From contig JAMPFS010000065.1 in the NCBI GenBank assembly GCA_023664325.1, forward strand, positions 1 to 13,714: a DNA stretch of 13,714 bases. The letters run 5' to 3'. The notes beneath the pieces are model-generated. The model ran no database searches. It had not been told where the DNA came from and worked only from the letters and a program-made list of their open reading frames with translations. The position numbers and the translations under genes are program-made. Below are positions 13,713-13,714 of this stretch, in pieces; positions within the stretch are counted from its first letter, which is position 1; each line of letters opens with the position of its first letter. The DNA is from Clostridium sp. (GTDB lineage Bacteria; Bacillota; Clostridia; Lachnospirales; Lachnospiraceae).

Positions 13713-13714
13713 AT

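Overview
The window looks like a chromosomal segment of a low-to-moderate GC Firmicute, most likely a gut-type Lachnospiraceae (Clostridia). The inference rests on clear sigma-A promoters and AGGAGG-type ribosome binding sites, tRNAs without an encoded CCA end, and families common in that group (DUF4317, DUF815, DUF4080 radical SAM, DUF1189, a DUF3990 module). No phage, transposase, rRNA or CRISPR array is visible. All protein genes but one lie on the minus strand, so the text below runs right to left in the direction of transcription.

Right end: a tRNA array Val(TAC)-Leu(TAA)-Arg(ACG) (13712-13428) ends at a strong intrinsic terminator (13372-13414). It is followed by an AT-richer three-gene cassette (13170-12033): a DUF3990 protein of the ADP-ribosyltransferase-like fold, an 80-residue protein and a 95-residue protein, closed by a near-perfect terminator (11984-12024). 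This cassette is the best candidate for a little-described system, possibly toxin/immunity-like; its function is inferred, not shown.

Next comes a likely operon: aroD (type I 3-dehydroquinate dehydratase), a membrane-anchored alpha/beta hydrolase whose nucleophile-elbow serine is replaced by aspartate, and a dGTPase-family HD phosphohydrolase (11803-8740). A long hairpin sits at the predicted 5' end of this transcript. The only plus-strand gene, a DUF1189 membrane protein (7538-8650), converges on it and shares a GC-rich stem-loop with it at 8674-8705. The DUF1189 leader holds an 18-bp stem directly after a predicted promoter.

The divergent minus-strand operon starts from a consensus-like promoter (TTGATA-N17-TATAAT) and encodes DUF4317, a DUF815 AAA+ ATPase and a B12-binding radical SAM/DUF4080 protein; the last two are coupled by a TGATG stop/start overlap. 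To its left are an AraC-family regulator with its own candidate promoter, a NYN-LOTUS putative ribonuclease with a very lysine-rich linker, and a 76-residue conserved-looking small protein. The first 126 bases contain nothing I can support.

Several starts were moved from the longest open frame on the basis of ribosome binding sites: the AraC regulator (2656), radical SAM protein (4656), aroD (11803) and DUF3990 protein (13170).
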